Counted from the first letter of the stretch, positions 24,967-34,429 are shown. The stretch: DNA of 64,000 bases from Anaerolineaceae bacterium UBA1415 (GCA_002305635.1 DBPR01000029.1:83624-147623); one strand, 5' to 3'. A program made the numbers and translations. Notes: generated by a model not told the origin, from the letters alone.

Positions 24967-25967
24967 ACAACAAAGACAACGACTTTGATCCTGAGATCCC
25001 GATCGTGGGCGAGTCGCAGCAGGACGTATTCGTCCAGCTCAACCCGAACTGGTGGGACGGCGGCAAGGTGGTCAAGCCAGGCGAGACCTTTGAGCCGCGC
25101 CAGCTCGACACCCCGCTCGACGAAATGGTCCGCAAACAGGGCGGCAGACGTTCCCAGACGATGTCCAGGACCAAACGCGGGCGCTACATCATGGCGCGCC
25201 CAGCCCCGCGCGACCGCAGCGACGTGGCTTTTGACGCCACACTGCGCGCCGCCGCGCCCTATCAGCGCCGCCGCAAAGCCCTGCGCGAGGAGCGCAAGGT
25301 CGCTTTTGCCATCCGTCCCGACGATTTTCAGAAAAAAGTGCGCGTGCGCAAGACCGCCAACCTGATCCTCTTTTTGGTTGATGGCTCCTGGTCGATGGCG
25401 GTCGCCGAGCGCATGCAGGCGACCAAGGCGGCGATCCTGTCGCTGCTGACCGACGCCTACCAGCGTCGCGATCGGGTCGGCCTGGTCGTCTTCCAGAAAG
25501 ACCGCGCCACCCTGGTCCTGGCGCCGACCAATTCGGTCCTGCTGGCGCAGCGCGCGCTGGCGAGCATCCCGGTCGGCGGCAAGACGCCTCTCTCGGCTGG
25601 GCTGGAAATGGCATGGGAGGTCATCGCGCGTGAGAAGATCCTGCACCCGGATGTGCAGCCCCTGCTGATCGTCTTGACCGACGGCGCCGGCAACGTACCC
25701 CTCGTGCCCGGCAGACCTGTGGCGGAGGAGATCAAAGAGCTGGCGGGCATGTTCGCCAACGAGAAGATCCACAGCGTTGTGATCAACATGGAGCAGAAGG
25801 TCTTCGACAGTGGTCTGGCGCAGGGTCTGGCGGAAGATATGGGCGCGGTTTGTTATACCGTTGATGATCTGAGGGGCGACACGCTTTACAAGACTGTCCA
25901 GAAAGAGATCCTCGCCCCCTCCGTCCCAACCTACCGCGAATTGGGCTACAGCTCGGCCGGGTTGTAG
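24945..25967 (+). CDS. ChlD-like VWA domain (made by frameshift)
   Basis: Linker rich in acidic residues, then a basic segment (KRGRYIMARPAPRDRSD), then a von Willebrand factor A domain with the metal-ion site DGSWSMAV (DxSxS), the later Thr in GGKTPLSAGLEMA and the Asp in VLTDGAGNVPL. This is the C-terminal half of chelatase D subunits. In frame with the ChlI-like part only after a -1 shift at 24937-24945. A GTG at 25005 could start a separate protein but has no Shine-Dalgarno sequence. Confidence 0.85.
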   Translation, partial: SDPVPDLDNKDNDFDPEIPIVGESQQDVFVQLNPNWWDGGKVVKPGETFEPRQLDTPLDEMVRKQGGRRSQTMSRTKRGRYIMARPAPRDRSDVAFDATLRAAAPYQRRRKALREERKVAFAIRPDDFQKKVRVRKTANLILFLVDGSWSMAVAERMQATKAAILSLLTDAYQRRDRVGLVVFQKDRATLVLAPTNSVLLAQRALASIPVGGKTPLSAGLEMAWEVIAREKILHPDVQPLLIVLTDGAGNVPLVPGRPVAEEIKELAGMFANEKIHSVVINMEQKVFDSGLAQGLAEDMGAVCYTVDDLRGDTLYKTVQKEILAPSVPTYRELGYSSAGL

Positions 25968-26035
25968 TTTGATCTCAGACCTTCTCCCACCAAGGGTGAT
26001 AAAATCAAGCCAAACTACCTTGTGGGAAAAGACTG

Positions 26036-27565
26036 ATGACAAGATCTGACAGCAAAAACAGTCCCTGGTTTGCCATTCTGGCGCTTCTTTTCAGCCTGAT
26101 CGTAAAACTTCCGATCGCGCCAAATTTTTATCCATATCCTGGGCGGGATTCAGGGGTTTTTGCCTATATTGGCTGGCGCATCCTCGAGGGCGAGCTGCCC
26201 TATGTCAATGTATGGGATCACAAGCCGCCCCTCGTTTTCTATATCAACGCGCTTGGTCTGAAAATGACCAACCTCTCCTTCTGGGGTGTCTGGATCATAG
26301 GAGTGATCTCGCTGGCCATCGCGGCATATTTCAGCCTGAAGCTGCTCTCAAGACTTTACAAACCAAGCATTGCTGTCGCTGTTACCGTGGTTTGGTTGGC
26401 GTGTCTGCCGATCCTCTACGGGATCGGCAATTTGACCACCGAATACACCCTCCCACTTCAGTTTGCCAGCCTGTACGCTGCCTATCTGTGGCTGAGTGAT
26501 GTTAAGAGACCCTTTTGGAAGTTCTTCCTGATCGGGGTTCTGGGCGGGATGGGGTTCATGACCAAACAATCGAGCATTGGCGTTTGGGTCGCGATCGGCA
26601 TGGCACTGGTGGCGCTGTTCTTCCATAAACCCGCGCGCAAAGACACTACGAAAAAAATCCTTGGCATGGTCGCCGGGGTTTTCTTTTTCTGCGCATTGGT
26701 GGTTCTTTATTTTTACCTTGAAGATGGACTTAAGGCGTTTTTGAATCAGGCTTTCGCTTATAACTTTAAATATATCAGCCGTAGTAACGTGAGTGTTGTG
26801 CGACGGCTTATGAATCTGATCGACATGCGGGAAATGAAAACCATAACCGTATTTCATCTTGGCGTAGTAGGAGGGTTTGCAGCATTGGCGCGCGTGTTCG
26901 GCAATAAAAAGGGAAAGGCTTTTGCGCCTGAGACCTTGTTCTATGGCCTGGTTGTGTTCGATCTTGTCCTGGAAGTGCTGTTAACGCACCTGCCCGATAA
27001 CACCTATAAACACTATTACATGACCATGCTGCCATCTTTATCGATATTAACTGGCTTCCTGGCGTCAAGTTTGATCGATTCTCTGAACCATGATCTTGCA
27101 GGCAACAGAAAATGGTTGGAAAAGGCGTTTCTGTGCATGATGGCAGCTTTTGCCTGTATTCCATTGTTATGGAAATGGTATGACAGTTTGCATGGTGTTA
27201 CTCCAACCGTTAATGAAGGTGTGATCGAATTTGTTCAGTCCGAAACTGAACCGGAGGATACGGTCTTGATCTGGGGTGCAGAAACGATGATAAATTATTA
27301 CACCCAACGTGAGGCGCCAACCCGATACGTTTATCAGTATCCATTAATTCATGGCGATTACGTAAACAAAGAGATGATCCTTGAGTTTCTAAATGACATT
27401 CAGGGAAAAGAACCCAAGTTTATTATCGACTCCAACAGACATGATATGCCCTTTATGACCTTCCCGTTCAGCAATGAAGATATTGAGGAAGGGATCAACT
27501 GGATCACTGAAGAATATGAGCTGGTTGAGGATATCGAGGGTTGGATCGTTTATCAGAAGAAGTAG
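26036..27565 (+). CDS. GT39-like membrane glycosyltransferase, copy 2
   Basis: 509 residues, paralogue of 7901-9436 along its whole length: PGRDSGVFAYIGWRILEGELPYVNVWDHKPP in the first outer loop, FLIGVLGGMGFMTKQSSIGVW, LDMREMKT-type loop and VLIWGAETMINYYTQREAPTRYVYQYPL near the end. Polytopic, about ten membrane segments. Probably moves a sugar from a polyprenyl carrier to an acceptor outside the membrane. It follows the chelatase gene by 68 bases; a gggtgataaaatcaagcca string upstream resembles the leader of copy 1. Confidence 0.8.
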   Translation: MTRSDSKNSPWFAILALLFSLIVKLPIAPNFYPYPGRDSGVFAYIGWRILEGELPYVNVWDHKPPLVFYINALGLKMTNLSFWGVWIIGVISLAIAAYFSLKLLSRLYKPSIAVAVTVVWLACLPILYGIGNLTTEYTLPLQFASLYAAYLWLSDVKRPFWKFFLIGVLGGMGFMTKQSSIGVWVAIGMALVALFFHKPARKDTTKKILGMVAGVFFFCALVVLYFYLEDGLKAFLNQAFAYNFKYISRSNVSVVRRLMNLIDMREMKTITVFHLGVVGGFAALARVFGNKKGKAFAPETLFYGLVVFDLVLEVLLTHLPDNTYKHYYMTMLPSLSILTGFLASSLIDSLNHDLAGNRKWLEKAFLCMMAAFACIPLLWKWYDSLHGVTPTVNEGVIEFVQSETEPEDTVLIWGAETMINYYTQREAPTRYVYQYPLIHGDYVNKEMILEFLNDIQGKEPKFIIDSNRHDMPFMTFPFSNEDIEEGINWITEEYELVEDIEGWIVYQKK

Positions 27566-27602
27566 CCCGTTCCAACACCATCTCGAAGCTTGGTCTTAAT
27601 TG

Positions 27603-27631
27603 AAAAACAGCCCGTATTAGCGAGCTGTTTT
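27603..27631. terminator. bidirectional terminator
   Basis: aaaacagc / gctgtttt stem between convergent genes (GT39 copy 2 and kbl), with a T run on the kbl strand. Confidence 0.6.
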
Positions 27632-27646
27632 GACAGTAACAAACGT

Positions 27647-28840
27647 TTACAGAATTTTATTTCCCTTTCCGAGCATCTTGCCAACACGATCGAAGGCGTC
27701 GAGCGCCTGTTCGAGGTGATCCTGGCTGTGAGCGGCCGAGATCATGACGCGAATGCGGGCCTTGCCCCTGGGAACGGTCGGGAAGCCGAGCGCTCCGGCG
27801 AAGATGCCTTCATCCATGAGCTTGCGGCTGAATTCGCGCGCCAGTTGGACATCGCCAAGCATGACCGGAGTGATGGGGGTTTGGGTCGCGCCGGTATCAA
27901 AACCAAGCTTGCGCATTTCTTCCTGGAAGAAACGGGCGTTTGCCCATAATCGGTCAACCAGTTCGGTGGATTCTTCGAGCAGATCGACCGAGGCCAGGCA
28001 AGCAGCCACATCCGGGACGGTGACGGCTGAGCTGAAGAGGAAGGGTCGCCCGCGTTGGCGCAGCCATTCGATGATCTTTGCGTTGCCGGCAACCACGCCG
28101 CCGACCACGCCAAAAGCCTTGCTGAAAGTGCCAACTTCGACGTCAACCTGACCGTGAAGCTTGAAGTGGTCAACGATACCGCGACCGCCCTCGCCCAAAA
28201 CGCCTTCGCCGTGAGCGTCATCGACCATGGTCATGACGTTGTATTTTTTAGAAACCTCGACCAATTTGTCGAGCGGGGCATAATCGCCATCCATCGAGAA
28301 AACGCCGTCCGTGATCATGAGGCCGCGGCGATAAGTTCCCTGAGCTTCTTTGACCACGCGCTCGAAATCAGCCACATCGGCATGGGCGAATCGATGAATT
28401 TTCGCGCCGGAGAGGCGTGAGCCATCGATAATGGAAGCGTGGTTGAGTTCGTCCGAGAAAATCGCATCTTCCTTGCCAACCAAAGCCGGGATCGTCGCGC
28501 CGTTGGCGGTGAAACCGGATTGGAAGGTGATGGCGGCTTCCACCCGTTTGAAAGCGGCCATGCGCTTTTCGAGCTCGACATGCAGGCTAAGCGTCCCGGC
28601 GATGGAGCGCACCGCGGCGGGGCCCACGCCGTATTTTTGCATTGCTTCGGTGGCGGCTTTGACAATATGGGGGTGGTTGGCAAGCCCCAGATAATTGTTG
28701 GAGCAGAAGTTGAGCACTTGTTTGCCGTTGATGATCACCGATGGCCCCTGAGGAGAGTCCATCATGGGAATGGTGTTGTAAAAACCAGTGTCTTTGAGGT
28801 TTTGGAGTTCTTCGTCAATCCAGGCTAATTTGTGTGTCAT
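27647..28840 (-). CDS. kbl: glycine C-acetyltransferase (2-amino-3-ketobutyrate CoA ligase)
   Basis: 397 residues. PLP enzyme of the alpha-oxoamine synthase family; Kbl interconverts 2-amino-3-ketobutyrate plus CoA and glycine plus acetyl-CoA in threonine breakdown. Features: FCSNNYLGLANHP, the SGFTANG segment, DDAHGEGVLGEGGRG, and the PLP lysine in GTFSKAFGVVGG. The start MTHKLAWIDEELQNLKDTGF is like Kbl rather than KAS/BioF, and length fits. Threonine dehydrogenase is not adjacent, so a role as 8-amino-7-oxononanoate synthase-like enzyme is possible but less likely. An AAGGAG-type site precedes the ATG. Confidence 0.88.
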   Translation of the reverse strand: MTHKLAWIDEELQNLKDTGFYNTIPMMDSPQGPSVIINGKQVLNFCSNNYLGLANHPHIVKAATEAMQKYGVGPAAVRSIAGTLSLHVELEKRMAAFKRVEAAITFQSGFTANGATIPALVGKEDAIFSDELNHASIIDGSRLSGAKIHRFAHADVADFERVVKEAQGTYRRGLMITDGVFSMDGDYAPLDKLVEVSKKYNVMTMVDDAHGEGVLGEGGRGIVDHFKLHGQVDVEVGTFSKAFGVVGGVVAGNAKIIEWLRQRGRPFLFSSAVTVPDVAACLASVDLLEESTELVDRLWANARFFQEEMRKLGFDTGATQTPITPVMLGDVQLAREFSRKLMDEGIFAGALGFPTVPRGKARIRVMISAAHSQDHLEQALDAFDRVGKMLGKGNKIL

Positions 28841-28970
28841 AGTTCTCCTTTTTCTTAATTGGTCCTGACTATCTGATTATACTCGTCTGAGCCACAAAAT
28901 ATTGAAACAGATGATATATTTAAACATTCCTGGCCCAAACCAGAGTTGGATTGACAGATTTGGAGAGACC

Positions 28971-29705
28971 ATGCTTGTAATCAGAGCGAAAAACTACGAA
29001 GAATTAAGTCGGAAGGCGGCAAAATATATCGCCAATCAGGTGGAGCTAAAGCCAAACAGTGTTTTGGGACTCGCGACCGGTTCCACCCCTGTAGGGACTT
29101 ATAAGGAATTAATTCGTTATTGCCAGGAAGAAGGCCTGAGTTTCAGGAAAATTCGTACGGTCAATCTGGATGAATACTACGGCTTGCGCCCGGATCACGA
29201 GCAGAGCTACCGGCATTTTATGGACCACAATTTGTTTGACCATATCGACATTCTCAAGGAGAACACGCATGTACCGGACGGCCTGACCCAGGATCCATGC
29301 GCGTTTGGGGAAGCCTATGACGAAATGATCTCCGTTTTAGGTGGCATCGATCTGCAGTTGTTGGGGATCGGCAGCAATGGCCATATTGCCTTTAATGAAC
29401 CGAACCAGCACTTTGTCGCCCCGACGCATCTGGTAAAACTCAGCGAGAACACGCTTGAAGACAACGCGCGCTTTTTTGACTCGATCGATGAGGTGCCTCC
29501 TCAGGCTATTACGATGGGGATGCGTTCGATCATGCGGGCAAGGCGAATATTGATCCTGGCGAGCGGTGTCAACAAAGCCGAAGCGGTCAAGGGGATGCTG
29601 GAAGGCGAAATTGACCCGATGCTGCCAGCTTCGATCCTGCAATTGCACCCCGATGTCGTCCTGATCGCCGACAATGAGGCGCTTTCTCTCTGTGCTCTGG
29701 AATAG
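28971..29705 (+). CDS. nagB: glucosamine-6-phosphate deaminase
   Basis: Converts glucosamine 6-phosphate to fructose 6-phosphate and ammonia. The start is set at ATG 28971 (MLVIRAKNYEELSRKAAKYI) after GGAGAG; the longer frame from 28902 adds unrelated residues. Signatures: LGLATGSTPVGTYKEL, VNLDEYYGL and GIGSNGHIAFNEP with its catalytic Asp/His/Glu environment. 244 residues, the short form of the family seen in Gram-positives. Divergent from kbl; convergent with degV. Confidence 0.93.
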   Translation: MLVIRAKNYEELSRKAAKYIANQVELKPNSVLGLATGSTPVGTYKELIRYCQEEGLSFRKIRTVNLDEYYGLRPDHEQSYRHFMDHNLFDHIDILKENTHVPDGLTQDPCAFGEAYDEMISVLGGIDLQLLGIGSNGHIAFNEPNQHFVAPTHLVKLSENTLEDNARFFDSIDEVPPQAITMGMRSIMRARRILILASGVNKAEAVKGMLEGEIDPMLPASILQLHPDVVLIADNEALSLCALE

Positions 29706-29723
29706 ATCTTCTTACAAGATCTA
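29703..29723. terminator. hairpin shared by two convergent stop codons
   Basis: tagatctt - cttac - aagatcta is a perfect 8-base inverted repeat. The first TAG is the nagB stop and the last CTA is, on the other strand, the degV stop. It probably ends transcription both ways although there is no T run. Confidence 0.5.
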
Positions 29724-30569
29724 AAGGTCGCGGGCGCTGCAAAAAGCCAGCGCTTTCGGGCCGGTATGAATACCGATGACCGGTCCGGTGCTGCTCACTA
29801 TCAATTCCACCGGTTTGGCAATTTTAAGGATCTTTTCTTTTAACTCCATGGCATGTTCATGCGCGTTGGCATGCATGATCGCCAGGCGGTGATTCTGAAG
29901 ATCGGGTACAAGCTTCAGGAAGGTTGAAACCAAACCTTCTTTGAGTGAATTATAAGTCCGGCGCAAGCTAATCGGCTCGATCTTGCCTTGTTGGGTGGTG
30001 ATGGCAACCAGCGGTTTGACCGGAAAAGCATTATTCAGGAGTCGGAAGAGGTGAGCAAGACGCCCTCCACGGGTTGCCCAGACAAAACTATCCAAACCGG
30101 CTAAAAAGACCGCTGACTTGCGAACCTCGTCAATTTTTCGCAGGACTTCATCAATGGACTTTCCCAGCGCGGCCAGGCGGGCGCCTGCCAAAAGCTGCCA
30201 ACCGGCTGTCATGCTTATGCTGCAGGAGTTGACAACATGAATGGGGATGTCGAAATCTCGGGCGGCCTGTTGGGCGGTCGAGTTGATGGCGCTAAAGGCG
30301 GCGCTGACGGTCATGCAGACGATCTGGGTGGCGCCATCTCGTATGGCCTGATCGAACGCCATGCCGAATTCGGCAATACTTGGTGTGGAAGAAGTTGGAA
30401 TGACCGGGTCGGATTGTATTCGCCGGAAAAATTCTTCGGGCTGTATGTCGACGCGGTCGGCGTATTGTTGGTCTCCCCAGATAACGTGAGTGGGAACGGA
30501 GCGAATATCAAACTCCTGCATCAGTTCAGCAGGGATATCCGCGCTGCTATCGGTAATAAATTTGATCAT
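29721..30569 (-). CDS. DegV family fatty-acid-binding protein
   Basis: 282 residues from ATG at 30569 (MIKFITDSSADIPAELMQEF), chosen because GGAAGG lies 9 bases upstream; a longer frame from 30638 adds unrelated residues. The family binds a fatty acid and serves as FakB, the carrier for fatty acid kinase, in Gram-positives. Seen: ITDSSADI, VPTHVIWG, the TSTPSIAEF segment, and the long helical C-terminal domain ending SSTGPVIGIHTGPKAL. No FakA gene nearby. Confidence 0.88.
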   Translation of the reverse strand: MIKFITDSSADIPAELMQEFDIRSVPTHVIWGDQQYADRVDIQPEEFFRRIQSDPVIPTSSTPSIAEFGMAFDQAIRDGATQIVCMTVSAAFSAINSTAQQAARDFDIPIHVVNSCSISMTAGWQLLAGARLAALGKSIDEVLRKIDEVRKSAVFLAGLDSFVWATRGGRLAHLFRLLNNAFPVKPLVAITTQQGKIEPISLRRTYNSLKEGLVSTFLKLVPDLQNHRLAIMHANAHEHAMELKEKILKIAKPVELIVSSTGPVIGIHTGPKALAFCSARDL

Positions 30570-30718
30570 GAGTGTCATCCTTCCAAATGTAAAAACACCT
30601 TGCAACCAAGAAGTTTCGATTCTATAGATGGCTGTCAAAAAAATGTGACCTTTGTCATACTGTCAAATTGGCTTTTGGATATTTGCCCAAAAGAAGCTTT
30701 TGCATGGTACCCAGATGA

Positions 30719-30724
30719 TATAAT
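30719..30724 (+). promoter_or_regulatory. -10 box before the MFS gene
   Basis: TATAAT 19 bases before the ATG; no clear -35 at the usual distance. Confidence 0.35.
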
Positions 30725-30742
30725 TTTCTCAGAGTCTGCTCC

Positions 30743-31930
30743 ATGAACGAGACAAAGCGAATCCAAACCCTTTTCAAACTGTACTTTTTCCTGATCTTTG
30801 GCGCGCTTGGGACGCTTGTCAACTATGCCCCTCTCTATTTCAAACAGATCAACTTCTCCGGGACGCAGATCAGCACCATCCTTGTTTTGGGCTCGGTCAT
30901 GCTGATCCTGATCGCCCCAAAATACGGTCTGATTTTCGACACTGCCAAAAACAAACGCAATGTTCTGCTGGTTTCGATCCTTGTGATGGCTGCCTCGCTG
31001 GGGACGATCGGATATTTCAAAGCGTTCATACCCATTCTGATCCTGTGGGTCATCTACCGGATTGTCAACGGGCCGCTCTATTCCATTTCAGAAAACCTTT
31101 CCTATGGGGTAATAACGACCCAAAACAACAGTTTTGGCGGAATTCGACTCTGGGGCTCAATAGGATTCGCAGTCGCGGCGTGGATCGGCGGGTGGACCTA
31201 CCAACTTTATGGCTTGCAGGCCAACAATCTGCTCTTTTTTACTCTGATGGGTCTAAGCGCCCTGGTCTTGCTGCGGATGCCCGCGAGCGTCTTTGAGATC
31301 GAAAAAGATGCAGGGACGCGCGATCTTTCCCTGCGCGAAGTGTTCAAACTGATCGTGGACAACCGCTTTTTGCTGCTGATGGCGCTCGCGCTGGCCCTTT
31401 CTGATCCGGTGCAGGATGGCGTGCGTTCTTTTGAAAATATTTATCTCGAAAACCTTGGCGTTCAGGCGGGAATGATCGGGTTGGCGAACATGCTCAGCGC
31501 CCTGACAGAAGTGCCTTTCATGAGCTATGCCGATCGGGTCATCCATAAATTCGGCATTCGGCGGATCATCCTCTTCGTCTTTGTTTTTGATATTCTCAGG
31601 CGTCTATCAGTTTGGTTCTTCCCGTCTGCAGGGATGGTCTTTACTACCAGCGTAATGAATTCGATCAGTTTTACTTTTCGCCTGGTTTGTTCGATCACTC
31701 TGGTCAATCTTTGTCTGCCCAAACAGGTCACCAGCGCGGCAAATGCATTTGTTGGCGTGACGCTATTCAGCCTGGGCTATGTCATCAGCAACGCGCTTGG
31801 CGGGCTGATCTATGATAGCTGGGGCAACCGACCCATCTATCTGATGGGCGCGGCTTTTAGCTTGCTCTCCCTGATGCTCGCCTTGAGCGCGGGTGAGCTG
31901 CAATTGGCGGAAAAAAAACAGGCAAATTGA
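30743..31930 (+). CDS. MFS transporter (MFS_1-like)
   Basis: 395 residues with about twelve hydrophobic segments. The first segment FFLIFGALGTLVNYAPLYFKQINFSGTQIS and the loop APKYGLIFDTAKNKRNVLL resemble the MFS_1-like/nucleoside-proton-symporter group. The second half starts at about residue 215 with the same plan (GLANMLSALTEVPFMSYADRVI). Substrate unknown. Divergent from degV and followed, after 100 bases, by dnaN. Confidence 0.8.
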   Translation: MNETKRIQTLFKLYFFLIFGALGTLVNYAPLYFKQINFSGTQISTILVLGSVMLILIAPKYGLIFDTAKNKRNVLLVSILVMAASLGTIGYFKAFIPILILWVIYRIVNGPLYSISENLSYGVITTQNNSFGGIRLWGSIGFAVAAWIGGWTYQLYGLQANNLLFFTLMGLSALVLLRMPASVFEIEKDAGTRDLSLREVFKLIVDNRFLLLMALALALSDPVQDGVRSFENIYLENLGVQAGMIGLANMLSALTEVPFMSYADRVIHKFGIRRIILFVFVFDILRRLSVWFFPSAGMVFTTSVMNSISFTFRLVCSITLVNLCLPKQVTSAANAFVGVTLFSLGYVISNALGGLIYDSWGNRPIYLMGAAFSLLSLMLALSAGELQLAEKKQAN

Positions 31931-31993
31931 AAATGGCTGTCGCTCATGGCATTTGTGTTGTGTCAAATAATGGTAAAAAACGCACGATGTAGG

Positions 31994-31999
31994 TATAAT
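31994..31999 (+). promoter_or_regulatory. -10 box before dnaN
   Basis: TATAAT, 35 bases before the dnaN start, with only a weak -35 (TGGTAA at 31971, 17-base spacer). Confidence 0.4.
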
Positions 32000-32033
32000 T
32001 AACTGAATTAATTGGCCATTAACGGAGGATTCA

Positions 32034-33170
32034 ATGAAAGCAACCGTTCAGCAACAACAACTCGCCCATGGTGTTAGCACCGTTTCCCGCGCAGTAACTT
32101 CCCGCAGCTCTTTGGCTGTGCTCTCTAACATCCTGATCAAGACCGATAACGGGCGTTTGCGCCTTTCGGCAACCAATCTTGAGTTGGGGATCAGCGCCTG
32201 GATCGGCGCAAAAGTTGAAGAAGAAGGCGCGATCACGGTGCCTTCCAGAACTTTTGTGGACCTTGTCAGCAATTTGCCCAACGAAGAAGTGACCCTGATC
32301 GTGGACGAACGCACGCAAAGCCTGAACGTGAAATGCGGCACCTTGAATACCGATATTAAAGGCATCAGCGCCGAAGAGTTCCCGCCCATGCCGTCTCCTG
32401 ATCTTGAGGACGCGATTACCCTGAATGTTGAAAACTTCAAAGAGCAAATCCAACAGGTTGCTTTCGCGGCCTCAACTGACGACGCCCGACCGAACCTGAC
32501 AGGCGTTCAAATGATGTTTGAGGGTAATAAGCTGGAAATGGCTGCCACGGATGGGTATCGGATCTCCATTGCCAAAACTGAAATGGCTCAGAAGGTGCCT
32601 CAGGACTTTAAGGCTTTGGTGCCAGCCCGCGCGCTATCGGAATTGAGCAGGATTGCCGTTGATAATAACGATGCCCTGATGATGGCTTTCCCCTCCGGCC
32701 GCGGTCAGGTGATCTTCCATACCAGGGACGCCGAATTGGTGTCCCAGCTGATCGAAGGCACCTTCCCCAATTATGCTGCTATCATTCCTCCTTCCTTTAA
32801 AACGCGTACGGTGCTTTCAACCGCTCAGCTGCTGAAGGCCTGCAAACAAACTGAAATTATTGCCCGTGAAGGCAGTTATATCGCCAGGTTTGACATTCAG
32901 CCAGAAGCCGAGGGCGACCGAGGCTCCATGCTGGAGATCTCAGCCCATTCGGAGCAGACCGGTTCTTCCGAGGTTGTGGTGGACGCTTCCATAGATGGTG
33001 TGCCTTTGTTGATCTCTTTCAACATCAAACTTTTCCGTGAGGCTCTGGAAGTGATCAAGAGCCCGAATGTGATTTTTGAGACCAACGCGGCTCATACCCT
33101 GGGCATGCTGCACGGCGTTGGAGATGAGAAGTTTGTCCACATCATCATGCCGATCAATACAGCAAGATAG
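32034..33170 (+). CDS. dnaN: DNA polymerase III sliding clamp, beta subunit
   Basis: 378 residues, the three-domain ring clamp that holds polymerases and repair enzymes on DNA. N-terminal LAHGVSTVSRAVTSRSSLAVLSNILI, middle AATDGYRISIAK and the C-terminal HIIMPINTAR (typical end M-P-[IM/VR]-x) identify it. The ATG follows GGAGG. It stands apart from dnaA and recF, so this is not a canonical origin region. The uracil-DNA glycosylase at 11934 carries a motif that would bind this protein. Confidence 0.95.
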   Translation: MKATVQQQQLAHGVSTVSRAVTSRSSLAVLSNILIKTDNGRLRLSATNLELGISAWIGAKVEEEGAITVPSRTFVDLVSNLPNEEVTLIVDERTQSLNVKCGTLNTDIKGISAEEFPPMPSPDLEDAITLNVENFKEQIQQVAFAASTDDARPNLTGVQMMFEGNKLEMAATDGYRISIAKTEMAQKVPQDFKALVPARALSELSRIAVDNNDALMMAFPSGRGQVIFHTRDAELVSQLIEGTFPNYAAIIPPSFKTRTVLSTAQLLKACKQTEIIAREGSYIARFDIQPEAEGDRGSMLEISAHSEQTGSSEVVVDASIDGVPLLISFNIKLFREALEVIKSPNVIFETNAAHTLGMLHGVGDEKFVHIIMPINTAR

Positions 33171-33189
33171 GCTAAATTAAGTTAATGAA

Positions 33190-33220
33190 AACACACCCCG
33201 CAAAACGGGGTGTGTTTGTT
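33190..33220 (+). terminator. rho-independent terminator of dnaN
   Basis: aacacaccccg - caaaa - cggggtgtgtt, an 11-base perfect stem followed by tgtttt. Confidence 0.85.
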
Positions 33221-33273
33221 TTATCAGCAGCCTGATCGTTTGCTTCCTGCGATAGGCTATGCTAAAGAAAGCC

Positions 33274-33825
33274 TTATGAATAACGCTGGATCAGTTGCAC
33301 GAATGTGTTGATCACGGACTGGAGGAACTGGAGCGTATCCTGATTGGTGATCTTGCCGTCTTCGCCGAGCAGTTTGTTGAAACCTGCGATGTAGGCTTCG
33401 GGCTGCCCTACCAGGGGCATGTTCAGGAATGATAAAACCTGGCGCAGGTGATTACTGGCCAAAGCCCCGGAAAGGTTGCCGGGAGATTGGCTGACGACCA
33501 AGGCGGGTTTACCGTTCCAGACTGACTGTCCGTAAGGGCGGGAGCCGATATCCAGCGCGTTTTTCAAGGCCGCGGGGAAGGAGCGGTTGTGCTCGGGGGT
33601 AACAAACAAGACAGCATCGGCAGAGCGAATCTGATCCCGAAAAGCGGTGTACTGGTCTGGAGACCCGGCGCTGTCATAGTCCTGATTATAAAGGGGTAGC
33701 TGGTCGATCTGAACAAATTCAGCCTGATAGCCTTCAGGGAGAAGACCGATCAGGTTTTGAGCCAGTTGTAGGCTATAGGAATTTTTACGGATGGATCCGA
33801 CGATCACTGCGATTTTTTTACTCAT
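33274..33825 (-). CDS. NAD(P)H-dependent FMN reductase (ChrR-like)
   Basis: 183 residues with a flavodoxin-like fold. FMN phosphate site IVGSIRKNSYSLQLA at the N-terminus and the conserved VLFVTPEHNRSFPAALKNALDIGSRP region mark the ChrR/azoreductase-type family, which reduces quinones, azo dyes or chromate. The physiological substrate cannot be told. Normal length; alone in its unit. Confidence 0.88.
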   Translation of the reverse strand: MSKKIAVIVGSIRKNSYSLQLAQNLIGLLPEGYQAEFVQIDQLPLYNQDYDSAGSPDQYTAFRDQIRSADAVLFVTPEHNRSFPAALKNALDIGSRPYGQSVWNGKPALVVSQSPGNLSGALASNHLRQVLSFLNMPLVGQPEAYIAGFNKLLGEDGKITNQDTLQFLQSVINTFVQLIQRYS

Positions 33826-34364
33826 GCTTCACCTCAAAGTGTAATTTCAAAAGATTGCCTTAACTATCATTGTTTTAAGCTTGGATGGCAATGTTTTGTC
33901 CAGGCTTTGTCGAATGCGGGTTGATAAGTAAAATCAATATCCTTTCGATCCCTATCCTCGCAGCATGCTGCAAGGTATTTCGGGTTCTCACCTTACGGGA
34001 CGGGTTTTGAGGACGGTTTCGTAACAAGCTACGGAGAAATGCCCTCATTCTTATTATAAAGATTCTAATTAACGGGCTGGATATCAGCGATTAATAAACC
34101 TTCTTGTTAAGTGATCGGAGTCCCTGCCCAATACCGTACGTGGGCTTGTGACCTTGTGGAAACGATCATGGTCGGCTGTCAAGTAGTACTAACTGCCTAA
34201 AGGCTCAATGTTTGGCCTTCCCCATGCATGATCAACGTCATCAAGCAATCATGATATACATTTTTAATGTCAGATTTCAATCGATCTCGCCTGCGAATAT
34301 TGGTCAAAAAACCTTGCATTCATAAAAGGTGCTGACAGCCTCATTAAAGAAGTACTGTTAAGAT
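33826..34364. other. non-coding stretch
   Basis: 540 bases with no gene, repeat or RNA that I can support, except the start of the tandem repeats at 34365. Confidence 0.5.
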
Positions 34365-34421
34365 AAACACGGTTAGGAAACACGGTTAGGTCACAACACG
34401 GTTAGGAAAAACGCTGTTAGG
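34365..34421 (+). repeat. four tandem AACACGGTTAGG units before the tRNA promoter
   Basis: aaacacggttagg (34365), aaacacggttagg (34378), caacacggttagg (34394) and aaaacgctgttagg (34408), then aaaaacgct running into the -35 box. Spacing is 13 to 16 bases. It could bind a regulator or act as an upstream activating element. Confidence 0.6.
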
Positions 34422-34429
34422 AAAAACGC

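Noticed and set aside
32034..33220. Chromosome origin beside dnaN
   Set aside because: No dnaA, recF or cluster of DnaA boxes is seen around dnaN.
34365..34421. Possible CRISPR repeats
   Set aside because: Units are 13-16 bases with no spacers of constant length; no cas genes nearby.
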